Source of the DNA: Candidatus Hydrogenedentota bacterium
Lineage (GTDB): Bacteria; Hydrogenedentota; Hydrogenedentia; Hydrogenedentales; CAITNO01
Reading direction: 5' to 3'
Assembly (NCBI GenBank): GCA_903902895.1
Contig: CAIUWO010000631.1
Location: forward strand, 1-49,287
DNA length: 49,287 nucleotides
Shown: piece by piece, positions 1 through 7,491 of the stretch
Layout: every line of letters begins with the position of its first letter
Position numbering within the stretch: position 1 is the stretch's first letter
The notes under the pieces: generated by a model
The model's input: only the letters and a program-made list of their open reading frames with translations
Told to the model about the DNA's origin: nothing
The model's database searches: none
Translations under genes and position numbers: made by a program

Positions 1-377
1 ATCTCGGGTATCGTGCGCAGCGCGCGAAACACGCCGCCCGGTCCGAGCGTGTCGCCGATGCACTGGTCCACGCCGTGCTTGAGCGGAATCTCGTAGTCCA
101 TGCCAAACGCCTCGACGCCGCCGATCTGCAGCATGACGATAACGTAGTCCGCATCCTTGAGCGCCTCGCGCCGGTCGGTGGTGATCATGGCCGTGGCGGG
201 AAGGTTGTTCTCCTTGATGACGCGGTCGGCAAAGCGCTTGATGCGCTCCAGTTTGGGCGCCGTCCGGCTCATAAAGCGGAACTCGCTGCCGCGCAGCGAC
301 GGCGTGGCCAGAATGTCCATCATCAGGGTCTTGCAGAACACAATGCTTCCTGCGCCTATCATTGCAATCTTGGGCAT
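1..377 (-). CDS. GH4-family alpha-galactosidase/glucosidase-like glycosidase, N-terminal part
   Basis: This gene runs off the left edge, so only about 125 N-terminal residues are visible. The protein begins MPKIAMIGAGSIVF, a Rossmann nucleotide-binding loop (GAGS) at residues 7-11, and further on shows DADYVIVMLQIGG and CIGDTLGPGGVFRALRT, which match the NAD- and metal-dependent glycoside hydrolase family 4 (MelA-like). Members hydrolyse alpha-glycosides in the cytoplasm by a redox-elimination mechanism using NAD+ and a divalent metal; the Cys in the CIGD segment is the usual metal-ligand position. The ATG at 377 is preceded by GGAGG eight bases upstream, so the start is well supported. Exact substrate cannot be told from the fragment. 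The carbohydrate-related SGNH-DUF1080 gene lies upstream on the same strand, but 724 bases away, so the two need not be cotranscribed. Confidence 0.85.
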   Translation of the reverse strand, partial: MPKIAMIGAGSIVFCKTLMMDILATPSLRGSEFRFMSRTAPKLERIKRFADRVIKENNLPATAMITTDRREALKDADYVIVMLQIGGVEAFGMDYEIPLKHGVDQCIGDTLGPGGVFRALRTIPE

Positions 378-461
378 GATCTCATCCTCCGTCGGGTTGG
401 TTGTCTCCGCATCCAGCGGGGTTCGGTGCTTCTGTTCGTGGAACCGATGATGTGTCTTCGT

Positions 462-497
462 TCTTGCTCTTCATCTTGCTCTTCATCTTGCTCTTAT
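462..497. repeat. Tandem 12-mer TCTTGCTCTTCA, about three copies
   Basis: Two perfect copies of TCTTGCTCTTCA at 462-473 and 474-485 are followed by a diverged third copy. A purine-rich complementary stretch at 532-561 could pair with it, giving a long imperfect stem upstream of the GH4 gene. Confidence 0.7.
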
Positions 498-826
498 GCT
501 TCCTCTTGAGCTTTGCCCCTTACAGGATTTAGCGCAAGAGCAAGATAAAGAGCAGGAAGAATTGTTGCCTTATCTCACAAATACGACCCTCAGCCTTCGC
601 TGTAAAAGACACAGAGCCCGTCCTTGCCGGGCGCGACAAAGTCAAAACGGCCCTTGCCGGTAATGATTGCCCTGCAGCCCAAAGACCGCGCACAAGCCCT
701 GCGCGCGCGGGAAAATTATTATCTTCGCCTGACCAGCGTGAAGCAAATGTCAGGAATTGCCCCATCACGGAACGCCCAGGGGTGGCACAAAGCAGAAGAG
801 GCTTCCAGCCTCTTTTCTTTCCGGCG

Positions 827-847
827 CTTGCGCGCGTCGCGCGCAAG
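827..847. repeat. GC-rich palindrome with 9-bp arms
   Basis: CTTGCGCGC and GCGCGCAAG form a 9-bp inverted repeat around a 3-base centre. Thirty bases upstream is a second hairpin (796-814, AAGAGGCT/AGCCTCTT) followed by TTCTTT, which could act as a terminator for plus-strand transcription. Confidence 0.55.
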
Positions 848-1101
848 CAAACGCGGCTGGAAGCTGCGTCTACTTTCCCCGTACCGCAGGCGCTTGTCTC
901 GCCGAAGCCCTTGGGCAAAGGCAGGTCCCGCCATGTGTCCCTGTTCGCCATCATGGCGCGAGAGCCGAAGCACGCCGCAGGGATGGCGCATCCACTTTGA
1001 TCGCACCCCACAATCGAACGGGCGGCGCATCGCCCAAAAGCTGATGCGCCGCCAGTATCGGTTCGTCGCTGGCCAAGGCGGCCGCGCTCCTTCGCCCGCG
1101 C

Positions 1102-2397
1102 TTACTTGATTTCGCGGATCAGGATGTTGCGGTAGTCAAGCCGGCTGCTGTGGTCCTGCAGTCCGATGAAGCCGGATGTGCGCTTGAGACCGGGATGGTC
1201 CTTGACAAGGTCCATGTGCTCGCTCAGGTCGCCGTCGACAACCTTCGTGCCGTTCACCGTGACGGTGATCTTCTGGCCCTGAATGTGGATTTCCATCTTC
1301 TGCCACTGGCCAAAAGGCTTGGTCACGCGCGGCGTCGCCGCGATGGTCGAGTAGACGCTGCCGGTAAACTGGTAGGGCTTGAGGTCTTTGTACTGCTCGT
1401 CGGCGTCGTCAAGCACCTGAATTTCCGAGCCCTCAAAGGCCGGGTTGCCGCTGCGCGGGGCGCGGATGAACACGCCGCTGTTGCCGCCCTTGGGGATTTT
1501 GAATTCAAGGGAAAGGTCGAAGTCGCCGTATTCCTTGGTCGTGGAGAGCCATGCGCCGCCGGCGCCTTCGGTGAAGAGAATGCCGTCCTTCGCCTGCCAA
1601 CTGGACTTGCCGCCGACGGCTTCCCAGCCGCTCAGGTCTTTGCCGTTAAAGAGCGGCGTCCATCCACCCGCCGCTGCGAGAAGGCGGCTAATGACGGGCT
1701 CAAGTACTTTGGCTTCAATTTCATAGCCCTTTGCGTTGGGATGCAGCAGGTCGGGCATGACATCCTTGGGCAGCTCGCCCTTTTCGTTCAGGAAGGCGGG
1801 GCCGATGTCCATGAACTCAACCATCGGGTCGGCGGCCACGGCCGCGGCAAACTGGGCGGTGGCGTCTTTGATCTTTTGCTGGGTCTCGGCATCAACATCG
1901 GTGCGCGGGAAAATGGCCAGCAGCAGGATGCGCATCTCGGGCAGCTTGGTCCGCAGCTTCTTCACGATGGCTTCTACGCCCTCGGCGATCTCTGCGGCAG
2001 AGTTGCCCCTGCAGTTGTTCGTGCCAATCATGATCACGGCCAGCTTCGGCGTGATGTTGTCAATGTTGCCGTTGTCCAAACGCCAAAGCACGTGCTGCGT
2101 CTGGTCCCCGCCGATTCCAAGGTTCACGGCGTTCCGGTTGGGGTAGTATTCGTTCCAAACCTCTTTGCCCGCGCCTTCCCAGCCGTGGGTTATGGAGTCG
2201 CCGATGAACAGAAGGTCAACATTGCCCTGCTTCACCCGATCATTCATGCTCTGGTGGCGCGCCATCCATCCGTTATCCTCACGGGGAACCGGAACGATGG
2301 CAGAATTTTCCGCATAGGCAACGGACGCTGACAGTCCGGAAAGCAGGACGGCAAGCGCCAATAAACCGGCACGACGCAGACAGACACGACTAAACAT
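1102..2397 (-). CDS. Secreted SGNH/GDSL hydrolase fused to a DUF1080 (3-keto-disaccharide hydrolase-like) domain
   Basis: The 431-residue protein has a signal peptide (hydrophobic 10-25, likely cleavage after AYA at 29). Residues about 35-242 form an SGNH hydrolase of the PAF-acetylhydrolase type: GDS with nucleophile Ser68, block II Gly in GIGGDQ (95-98), block III GTNN (125-128) and DLLHP with Asp216/His219. Residues about 246-431 are a DUF1080 domain (TPLFNGKDLSGW opening, FIGLQDH near the end), a concanavalin-like fold common in Planctomycetota and relatives and linked to processing of oxidised disaccharides. It probably removes esters from polysaccharide and binds or cuts the sugar outside the cytoplasm. 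The length and motif set look complete. The start is followed directly by a signal peptide; no strong ribosome site was needed to choose it. Confidence 0.88.
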   Translation of the reverse strand: MFSRVCLRRAGLLALAVLLSGLSASVAYAENSAIVPVPREDNGWMARHQSMNDRVKQGNVDLLFIGDSITHGWEGAGKEVWNEYYPNRNAVNLGIGGDQTQHVLWRLDNGNIDNITPKLAVIMIGTNNCRGNSAAEIAEGVEAIVKKLRTKLPEMRILLLAIFPRTDVDAETQQKIKDATAQFAAAVAADPMVEFMDIGPAFLNEKGELPKDVMPDLLHPNAKGYEIEAKVLEPVISRLLAAAGGWTPLFNGKDLSGWEAVGGKSSWQAKDGILFTEGAGGAWLSTTKEYGDFDLSLEFKIPKGGNSGVFIRAPRSGNPAFEGSEIQVLDDADEQYKDLKPYQFTGSVYSTIAATPRVTKPFGQWQKMEIHIQGQKITVTVNGTKVVDGDLSEHMDLVKDHPGLKRTSGFIGLQDHSSRLDYRNILIREIK

Positions 2398-2523
2398 GGC
2401 AATTCCCTTTCGTTGGTGACTTGGGTGGGAGTGTAATCCTTTCCGCGGCCATTTTCCAGCGAAAAAATAGCCACGGGCTCCAGGTCCGCGATAATCGACA
2501 CAAATTCCGCAAGCACATGCGCG

Positions 2524-2574
2524 GAAAAAGAAAATGCCGCACCTCCAAGGGAAGCTATCCCTGAAAGTGCGGCA
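2524..2574 (-). terminator. Rho-independent terminator downstream of the DUF1858 gene
   Basis: On the minus strand TGCCGCAC (2567-2574) pairs with GTGCGGCA (2535-2542), with a further AGGGA/TCCCT pairing inside the loop, followed by TTTTCTTTTT. It lies 31 bases after the stop of the minus-strand DUF1858 gene, the right place to end its transcript. Confidence 0.8.
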
Positions 2575-2604
2575 GTGGCTAACCGAAGTGTCCGGGCCCC
2601 GCGG

Positions 2605-2856
2605 TTACGCGGTTGTCGTCGTCTCGTCGTCAATGGGATGCTTTTCCAAAACGCCTTCAAGCACCTCCAGCAAAACCTCAATATCCACGCCATAGGCCAT
2701 GCAGACTTGCTCGATGGTCTCAAACTGGCTGATGCCGCAATGGGCGCAGCCGCCCAGATGAAACGCGGCAAAGACCTCGGGCACGCGGGGATGAATGGCC
2801 ATCGCCTCGGCCACGGCCATTTCAGGGTGGAAATGTTTCTCTTTTGTATCGGACAT
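2605..2856 (-). CDS. DUF1858 redox-disulfide domain protein
   Basis: An 83-residue protein matching the DUF1858 / hybrid-cluster-protein-associated redox disulfide family (TIGR03980 type). The family hallmark is a short helical domain with a CxxC pair, here GGCAHCG at about residues 36-42, preceded by AIHPRVPEVFAAFHLG. Members are thought to carry redox-active thiols or bind a ligand; the exact function is unknown. I chose ATG 2856 over an upstream in-frame start because AAGGA lies eight bases before it and the family domain starts just after. The gene is divergent from the Rieske gene and ends at a clear terminator. Confidence 0.85.
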   Translation of the reverse strand: MSDTKEKHFHPEMAVAEAMAIHPRVPEVFAAFHLGGCAHCGISQFETIEQVCMAYGVDIEVLLEVLEGVLEKHPIDDETTTTA

Positions 2857-2896
2857 GTCAGGTATCCTTAAGGTTGAGGGCCGCCAATAGCTTTGT

Positions 2897-2924
2897 TTGT
2901 CAAAGAACGTGCCATAACTATAAA
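2897..2924 (+). promoter_or_regulatory. Sigma70-type promoter for the Rieske gene
   Basis: TTGTCA (2897-2902) and TATAAA (2919-2924) are separated by 16 bases, each one base off consensus. It lies about 85 bases upstream of the Rieske start in an AT-rich pocket of a GC-rich region. Confidence 0.55.
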
Positions 2925-3008
2925 CTATTCCAAGATAAAGCGTCTTGGACGGTGTTATTGTACCGGCAAACGGGCCGCGCAGCAAAGCGCACCCTTATGG
3001 AACAAATC

Positions 3009-3368
3009 ATGAACCCCATTAAACTGACCCGTGTGGAAGATTTTGGCGAGAGGAACCTGCGCTCTTTTCGTATTCTTGGCAGGCATGTGGGGGTGTTTCG
3101 CTCGGAAGACGGGTCTTTTCGGGCAATGGAAATCGGTTGTCGCCACCAAAACGCCGATCTGAGCAAAGGACTCATCAAGGACCACATTGTCACCTGCACC
3201 TGGCATGGCTGGCAGTATGACCTCCGGACAGGCGAATGCCTGCGCGGCGGCACGTCGCGGCTGCGGCATTATGACTGCACAGTGGAGAATGGGTTTATCT
3301 ATATTTCTGCCCAGCCTGTTGAAAGCGCGCAGCCGAAGGCGGCGCTGGAAGACGCGGACCTTTTCTAG
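3009..3368 (+). CDS. Small Rieske [2Fe-2S] ferredoxin-like protein
   Basis: A 119-residue stand-alone Rieske domain. The cluster ligands are visible as C44-R-H46 and C63-T-W-H66, spaced by 16 residues, in the pattern GCRHQNADL and CTWHGWQYD. Such proteins act as soluble electron carriers for oxygenases or nitrite-reductase-like systems; no partner oxygenase is in the window. The start is uncertain: ATG 3009 has a weak GGA seven bases upstream, ATG 2997 is in frame but has no ribosome site. It is divergent from the DUF1858 thiol protein, so both may serve the same redox response. No transmembrane segment is present. Confidence 0.85.
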   Translation: MNPIKLTRVEDFGERNLRSFRILGRHVGVFRSEDGSFRAMEIGCRHQNADLSKGLIKDHIVTCTWHGWQYDLRTGECLRGGTSRLRHYDCTVENGFIYISAQPVESAQPKAALEDADLF

Positions 3369-3917
3369 GGCAGTGCCGATTCCCGTAGCGCCAGCCCTTG
3401 TGGCTACCAAGTAGAACTATTTTCTTCTCTGCCGGGAGCCTCCCCAGTCTGCATGGGTGGGTCCGCCTGCGCGCTTCCCGTAATGCGGGGGTGCGTCCGG
3501 AAGGGTTCACCCGTCCCTGCAAGGGACCAATGTGAATAGCCGGAGCGTGCCCAAAGGGCACCTCCGGAAAACGAGCCCACCGTGTGCCCAACCCCGAATG
3601 GGGTTGAATGTGAAAGACCCGTGACTCGGTTCGCCCCCCGGACACATTCAACCCCGTTCGGGGTTGAGCCTTTGCCATTCTTCCGGAGGTGCCCTTCGGG
3701 CACGCTCCGGCTATTCGCATTCTTCCCCTTACGGGGAAGGGAACGCCCGCGAACGCGGGCTTGCCCGCCTTTGGCGGGCACCCACGCCTGGCACAAAGCC
3801 GGGCGCCACTTCCCTGGCATCGGGTCATGAGTTGGGTCAAGTGGGACTCGTTAATGAGAATACAGGGGGCATAGGGCAGGCGGGACGCCTGCGGTACGGG
3901 GCGCCGCCGCCCATTGG
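3369..3917. other. Gene-free stretch filled with short palindromes
   Basis: About 550 bases between the Rieske gene and the CPBP gene contain no supported gene. Several open frames cross it, but they only reflect its symmetric GC-rich repeats. It holds a nested inverted repeat (3529-3721), a TTCCCC/GGGGAA hairpin with a TTAC loop at 3723-3740 and two GC hairpins at about 3746-3780 (GCCCGCGAACGCGGGC and TGCCCGCCTTTGGCGGGCA). Confidence 0.7.
3529..3721. repeat. Nested inverted repeat of REP-like palindromic units
   Basis: Outer arms 3529-3569 and 3681-3721 are reverse complements over 41 bases with two mismatches, and each arm contains its own hairpin (GTGCCC..GGGCAC). Inner arms 3589-3612 and 3643-3666 pair over 24 bases with one mismatch and each contains CAACCCCG..GGGGTTG. 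Mismatches fall in the small hairpin loops or at one arm position. The layout resembles paired REP units or a miniature mobile element. Confidence 0.85.
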
Positions 3918-4898
3918 CTACCAGATCATCATGCCGACAATTAGAAATAGTTCCACGGCCAGATGGGCCAGGAAGGGGATGACCAGATTCTTCCGGCGCA
4001 ATGCATACTGCGTCATGACCACGGAAAACGCGACCATGGCCAGCGTTTCAGGCCATGGCTTGAGAAGGTGGTAGGACCCCTCGGCCAAGGGTACCAGCAA
4101 CCAGCCGAAACGGGGAAAATCCATGGAAACGCGGCGCAGCAGGAAGTAGCGGTGCATAAATTCCCAGCCGAGCAACCAGGACAGCACCCAGAGGACCTGC
4201 CGGATTAGAAATGCAAGCTGCCCTGAGAAGGTGGTCTGTCCGGAAGTGCCGTAAATCTGCGCCAGCGCCGGGATGAACTTCACGGAAATGATTGCCACCA
4301 CCGCAAGAACACAGATACCGCCAAGAAACCACCAATCCGAATGCTTTACGCGCCGGGTGGTGAAATAATCCCAGTCCATGCGCCAGAGGCAAATGGCAAC
4401 AGGTATGGCGAGCCACAACAGCAGTTTGAAGAGGTCCACCTGCGCAAAGAGCGAGCCCGACATCCAGCCCACCAAAAAATGGGGACATTGCAGGGATTCA
4501 AGCAAGGCCTGAAGATTGACCGGGCGCCATTGAAAGACCGACCAGTTTACGGTGCGGTTGTCGTTGATGGTGACAAAGGCATCCCACGCCAGTACCAATG
4601 CGACGTATGCTGCGACCAGAACGCTTAGATATGGAACTGTCTGTATGTATTGCTTTGTGGTTGTCGCGGCCGTTGCCGGTTTTCGAACTGCTGCCGCCGG
4701 GGGGGCTTTGGTGGTTCTGGTGCGGGGCTTGGCCGTCTTACTGGCAACGGGCGGCTTGGCCGTCTTGGGCGACTCCACAAGCGACTGGTCTTCGAAGAGG
4801 TCCCTCTGTTCAGGACCCGACATCTTGGCCACACGTCGGGACGCGGGGGCGCGCTTCGGTTTTTCCGATGGCGCGGTATCACTTTTCTTCCTAGGCAT
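3918..4898 (-). CDS. CPBP-family (CAAX protease/bacteriocin-processing-like) intramembrane protease
   Basis: A 326-residue membrane protein. Residues 1-82 are a Lys/Ala/Pro/Thr-rich, probably disordered cytoplasmic extension; membrane segments follow at about 88-110, 155-172, 190-210, 228-246, 264-275 and 303-325. The CPBP metalloprotease residues appear in reduced form: E246-F-M-H-R250 (family EExxxR), H277 in GSYH and H312 in FLAHLAVELF. Members cleave membrane peptides; the substrate here is unknown. The start ATG overlaps the end of nth by eight bases, so translation is coupled in a polX-nth-CPBP operon. The long charged N-terminal tail is unusual for the family. Loss of one Glu of the EE pair leaves activity open. 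Confidence 0.7.
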   Translation of the reverse strand: MPRKKSDTAPSEKPKRAPASRRVAKMSGPEQRDLFEDQSLVESPKTAKPPVASKTAKPRTRTTKAPPAAAVRKPATAATTTKQYIQTVPYLSVLVAAYVALVLAWDAFVTINDNRTVNWSVFQWRPVNLQALLESLQCPHFLVGWMSGSLFAQVDLFKLLLWLAIPVAICLWRMDWDYFTTRRVKHSDWWFLGGICVLAVVAIISVKFIPALAQIYGTSGQTTFSGQLAFLIRQVLWVLSWLLGWEFMHRYFLLRRVSMDFPRFGWLLVPLAEGSYHLLKPWPETLAMVAFSVVMTQYALRRKNLVIPFLAHLAVELFLIVGMMIW

Positions 4899-5568
4899 TT
4901 TTCGCTACCAAACCCGCCTTCCTGCGGGGATAAGGACACAAGTCAACCACACAGCAGGCCGTGCACTTGGGGCTTCTCGCCGTGCAGACAGCCCGTCCGT
5001 GGAAGACCATAAAATGGGAATACAGGGTCCAGCGGTCCGGGGGCCAGAGTTTCCGCAGGTCTCTTTCGATGCGGGTGGGGTCGGTATTCTTGGTAAATCC
5101 CAAACGTCCGGTCACCCGTCGGCAATGGGTGTCCACGATAACTCCCTGCATGCCAAAGCATTCACCCAACACGGCGTTGGCGATTTTTCGGCCAACTCCC
5201 GGCAGGGCCAGCAGTTCCTCCATCGTACCCGGCACCCCGCCTCCGTGTTGTTCCAGAAGAATGCGGCTCGATTCCTGAATGGACTTGGCCTTCTGCCGAA
5301 AGAACCCGCAGGTCCGGACTGCGTCTTCCAACTCCTGCCGGTCGGATTCCGCAAAGTCCTTGGGGTGTTTATACTTGCAAAAAAGGTCCCTGCAAACAAT
5401 ATTGACCCTCACATCCGTGCACTGCGCGGCCAGAATGGTCATGACGAGCAATTGAAATGGACTTTTGTAGTCCAGCGTGCAACGGACATCGGGATAGGCG
5501 GCGGCCAACCGTTCATAGACCAGCACGGCCCGTTCTCGCTCTTTGGCGCTTATCGCTTTCGCAGGCAC
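4891..5568 (-). CDS. nth: Endonuclease III (DNA glycosylase/AP lyase)
   Basis: The 225-residue protein is a complete Nth. The helix-hairpin-helix LPGVGRKIANAV carries the catalytic Lys128, VDTHCRRV carries the catalytic Asp146, and the C-terminal [4Fe-4S] loop has C195-x6-C202-x2-C205-x5-C211. It excises oxidised pyrimidines and cuts the AP site in base-excision repair. Its start overlaps the end of polX by 19 bases and its end overlaps the CPBP gene, so the repair genes polX and nth are translated from one message. All key residues are intact. Confidence 0.95.
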   Translation of the reverse strand: MPAKAISAKERERAVLVYERLAAAYPDVRCTLDYKSPFQLLVMTILAAQCTDVRVNIVCRDLFCKYKHPKDFAESDRQELEDAVRTCGFFRQKAKSIQESSRILLEQHGGGVPGTMEELLALPGVGRKIANAVLGECFGMQGVIVDTHCRRVTGRLGFTKNTDPTRIERDLRKLWPPDRWTLYSHFMVFHGRAVCTARSPKCTACCVVDLCPYPRRKAGLVAKNA

Positions 5569-7256
5569 GCTAAGAATGCTCCCAAGGGTTGGCAGTTAAG
5601 CACGTCCTCGCTCCGCAACCAGCCTTTTCTTGCCACACCCACCCCGTAGGGGATGTTGTTCAGCCCGCGAATGCGGTGGGCGTCGGGTCCAATCACAAAT
5701 TTCGCGCCCCTGTCCCGGGCCTGGCGCATATGGCGCCAATCCAAATCCAAGCGCCCGGGATTGACGTTGATTTCAAGTGCGACACTGTTGGCCACGGCCG
5801 CATCAACGACCTTGTCCATATCAAGCGGATAGCCGGTCCTCGACAGAAGCATGCGGCCCGTGGGATGGCCAAGAATCATGGTGTGCCGGTTTTCGAGCGC
5901 CTTGACCACGCGCCGGGTCGCCTCCTCCTCGTTCATTTCGGCCGCGTTGTGAATGGAGGCGATGACCACATCAAAGCAGTTGAGCAATTCATCGTCATAG
6001 TCGAGGGAACCATCGGGAAGTATGTCCACTTCCGCGCCCTTGACGATGCTGAACCCGCCGAAAGCCCTGTTTAGCGCGTCAATTTCCGCATGTTGCCGGA
6101 GAATCCGCCCGGGCGGCATGCCGTTGGCGAGTACAGAGGAACTGCTGTGGTCGGTGATGACAAGATAGTCGTAACCGAGGCCTACGGCCGCCTCGGCAAG
6201 TTCCAGGAGCGTGCTCTTTCCGTCGCTCCAAGTCGAGTGACAGTGGACCACCCCCCGGATGTCGGCGGGTTCAATCAACTTGGGAATAATGGCTGTGTCG
6301 AATTCGCCGGCATTCTCGCGCAATTCGGGGGGCACATAAGCCATGCCAAGGGCGGCATAGAGGGCGGACTCATCGGCGCAGTCCACACAATCGCCGTTGT
6401 TGCCGAACAGCCCTCGCTCAGACAGGCTATGGCCGCGCTCGACCGCGCGCCGCCGGAGAAGGGTGTTGTGCGCGCGAGACCCGGTGAAATGGGCCAGGGC
6501 AAAGGGAAAACTGACGGCGCTGCATATCCGCAAGTCGACCGGGATGCCGTTCCTCAGCAGGACCGAGGCGCTGTCCGCACCACGCGCGGTCAGCGTAACC
6601 ACCTCGGGAAATGATGCAAATCGGTCAATTACCGCCTCTGCCCAGGTGCTGGACACCACGATATTGACGTTCTTCACGACCTCCTTGCGCCGGCGAAGGC
6701 TTCCGGCAATCTCTATGCGTTCGGCTTCTGGCGCCCCAAGGAGCCATTTGTGCATCTGGCGGGCCGCCAGCACTGCGTCGTTAACGCGAAACAGCCGACG
6801 TTTTTCCTCTGCCTGCCCCACAGCGTCCAGCAAACCTTGCTGCATGGTGACGCCAAATCCCTCAATCACCGCCAGTTCGCCCGTCTCGCAGGCGCTGCGG
6901 AGTCGCTCAAGAGAACTGATGCCGTGCTGCTCGTGAAGCAGGCGCACCCTGGCGGCCCCCAAGCCGGGCACCTGAAGCAAATCCAGCACCTCTTCCGGAA
7001 AACGCAGCCGCAGGTTTTCGTGATACTCGTTTCGCCCGGTGGCAACAAATTCACCTATTTCCTTGCCCAGCGTGGCCCCGATCCCGTCGAGCGTGCAAAG
7101 GCGGCCCGTGACCACAAGTTCCCCCACCGGCTCCGCAATGCCCTCAAGGACACGCGCGCCGTTTGCGTAAGCGCTAATCTCGAGCGGGTCCCCACCTGCC
7201 ATTTCAAGCAGGAGGGCGATCTCGTCCAATATTTCGACGACTTGGGTATTGGTCAT
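5550..7256 (-). CDS. polX: PolX-family protein: HhH/polymerase beta-like domain plus PHP nuclease, polymerase site degenerate
   Basis: 568 residues in the bacterial PolX order: N-terminal 8-kDa-like and helix-hairpin-helix regions (1-150), a pol beta-type palm (155-320) and a C-terminal PHP domain (334-568). The palm keeps GSLRRRKE (185-192), but the metal-binding DxD that normally follows reads N196-V-N198; only the third Asp (D241 in PVDLR) remains. The PHP site is complete: H338, H340, D345, H370, E409, H436, H464, D525, H527. Known PolX enzymes fill gaps in base-excision repair and use PHP as a 3'-5' exonuclease or AP endonuclease. Here I infer nuclease without polymerase activity. It is first in the operon with nth. 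ATG 7256 has only a weak GGA upstream. Confidence 0.9.
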   Translation of the reverse strand: MTNTQVVEILDEIALLLEMAGGDPLEISAYANGARVLEGIAEPVGELVVTGRLCTLDGIGATLGKEIGEFVATGRNEYHENLRLRFPEEVLDLLQVPGLGAARVRLLHEQHGISSLERLRSACETGELAVIEGFGVTMQQGLLDAVGQAEEKRRLFRVNDAVLAARQMHKWLLGAPEAERIEIAGSLRRRKEVVKNVNIVVSSTWAEAVIDRFASFPEVVTLTARGADSASVLLRNGIPVDLRICSAVSFPFALAHFTGSRAHNTLLRRRAVERGHSLSERGLFGNNGDCVDCADESALYAALGMAYVPPELRENAGEFDTAIIPKLIEPADIRGVVHCHSTWSDGKSTLLELAEAAVGLGYDYLVITDHSSSSVLANGMPPGRILRQHAEIDALNRAFGGFSIVKGAEVDILPDGSLDYDDELLNCFDVVIASIHNAAEMNEEEATRRVVKALENRHTMILGHPTGRMLLSRTGYPLDMDKVVDAAVANSVALEINVNPGRLDLDWRHMRQARDRGAKFVIGPDAHRIRGLNNIPYGVGVARKGWLRSEDVLNCQPLGAFLACLRKR

Positions 7257-7491
7257 TAAAATCCGCCACTATCCGACTTGTCGGGGAACTTTTGGCCACG
7301 GGAATGGTCAGATTGTATCCTATTCGATGCGGCGGGGTCACACGGCGTTCGGGGTATGCCCCGACTGTGGGAGAGGTTCATATGGTGTCGGAGATTCCCG
7401 AGAAGGAGCATTTACAATCGTGGATACTTCGGCTATGATGGGCCCTGGGGATGGCAAGTGGGCTCTGTGCGGCAACGATGAGGTGACAGTG

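Larger units (their letters stand above)
378..1101. other. Gene-free stretch with repeats and hairpins
   Basis: I find no convincing gene in this 0.7-kb gap. Short open frames exist on both strands but have no ribosome site and no recognisable domain. It holds a three-copy 12-mer run, its partly complementary purine-rich counterpart at 532-561 (AAGAGCAAGATAAAGAGC), a terminator-like hairpin at 796-814 followed by pyrimidines, and a GC palindrome at 827-847. Confidence 0.6.

Noticed and set aside
529-1109. Open frames on both strands of the gap after the GH4 gene
   Set aside because: No ribosome site, no domain, and composition driven by hairpins and repeats.
1150-2331. 393-codon plus-strand frame antisense to the SGNH-DUF1080 gene
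   Set aside because: Shadow of a high-GC gene; the other strand encodes a clear two-domain enzyme.
3295-3840. Several 80-180-codon frames in the palindrome-rich gap
   Set aside because: They reflect symmetric GC repeats and overlap on both strands; no start signals or family resemblance.
7249-7491. N-terminal extension of the crotonase
   Set aside because: Has CPDC-like residues but no family match, overlaps the divergent polX start, and ATG 7492 has a good ribosome site.
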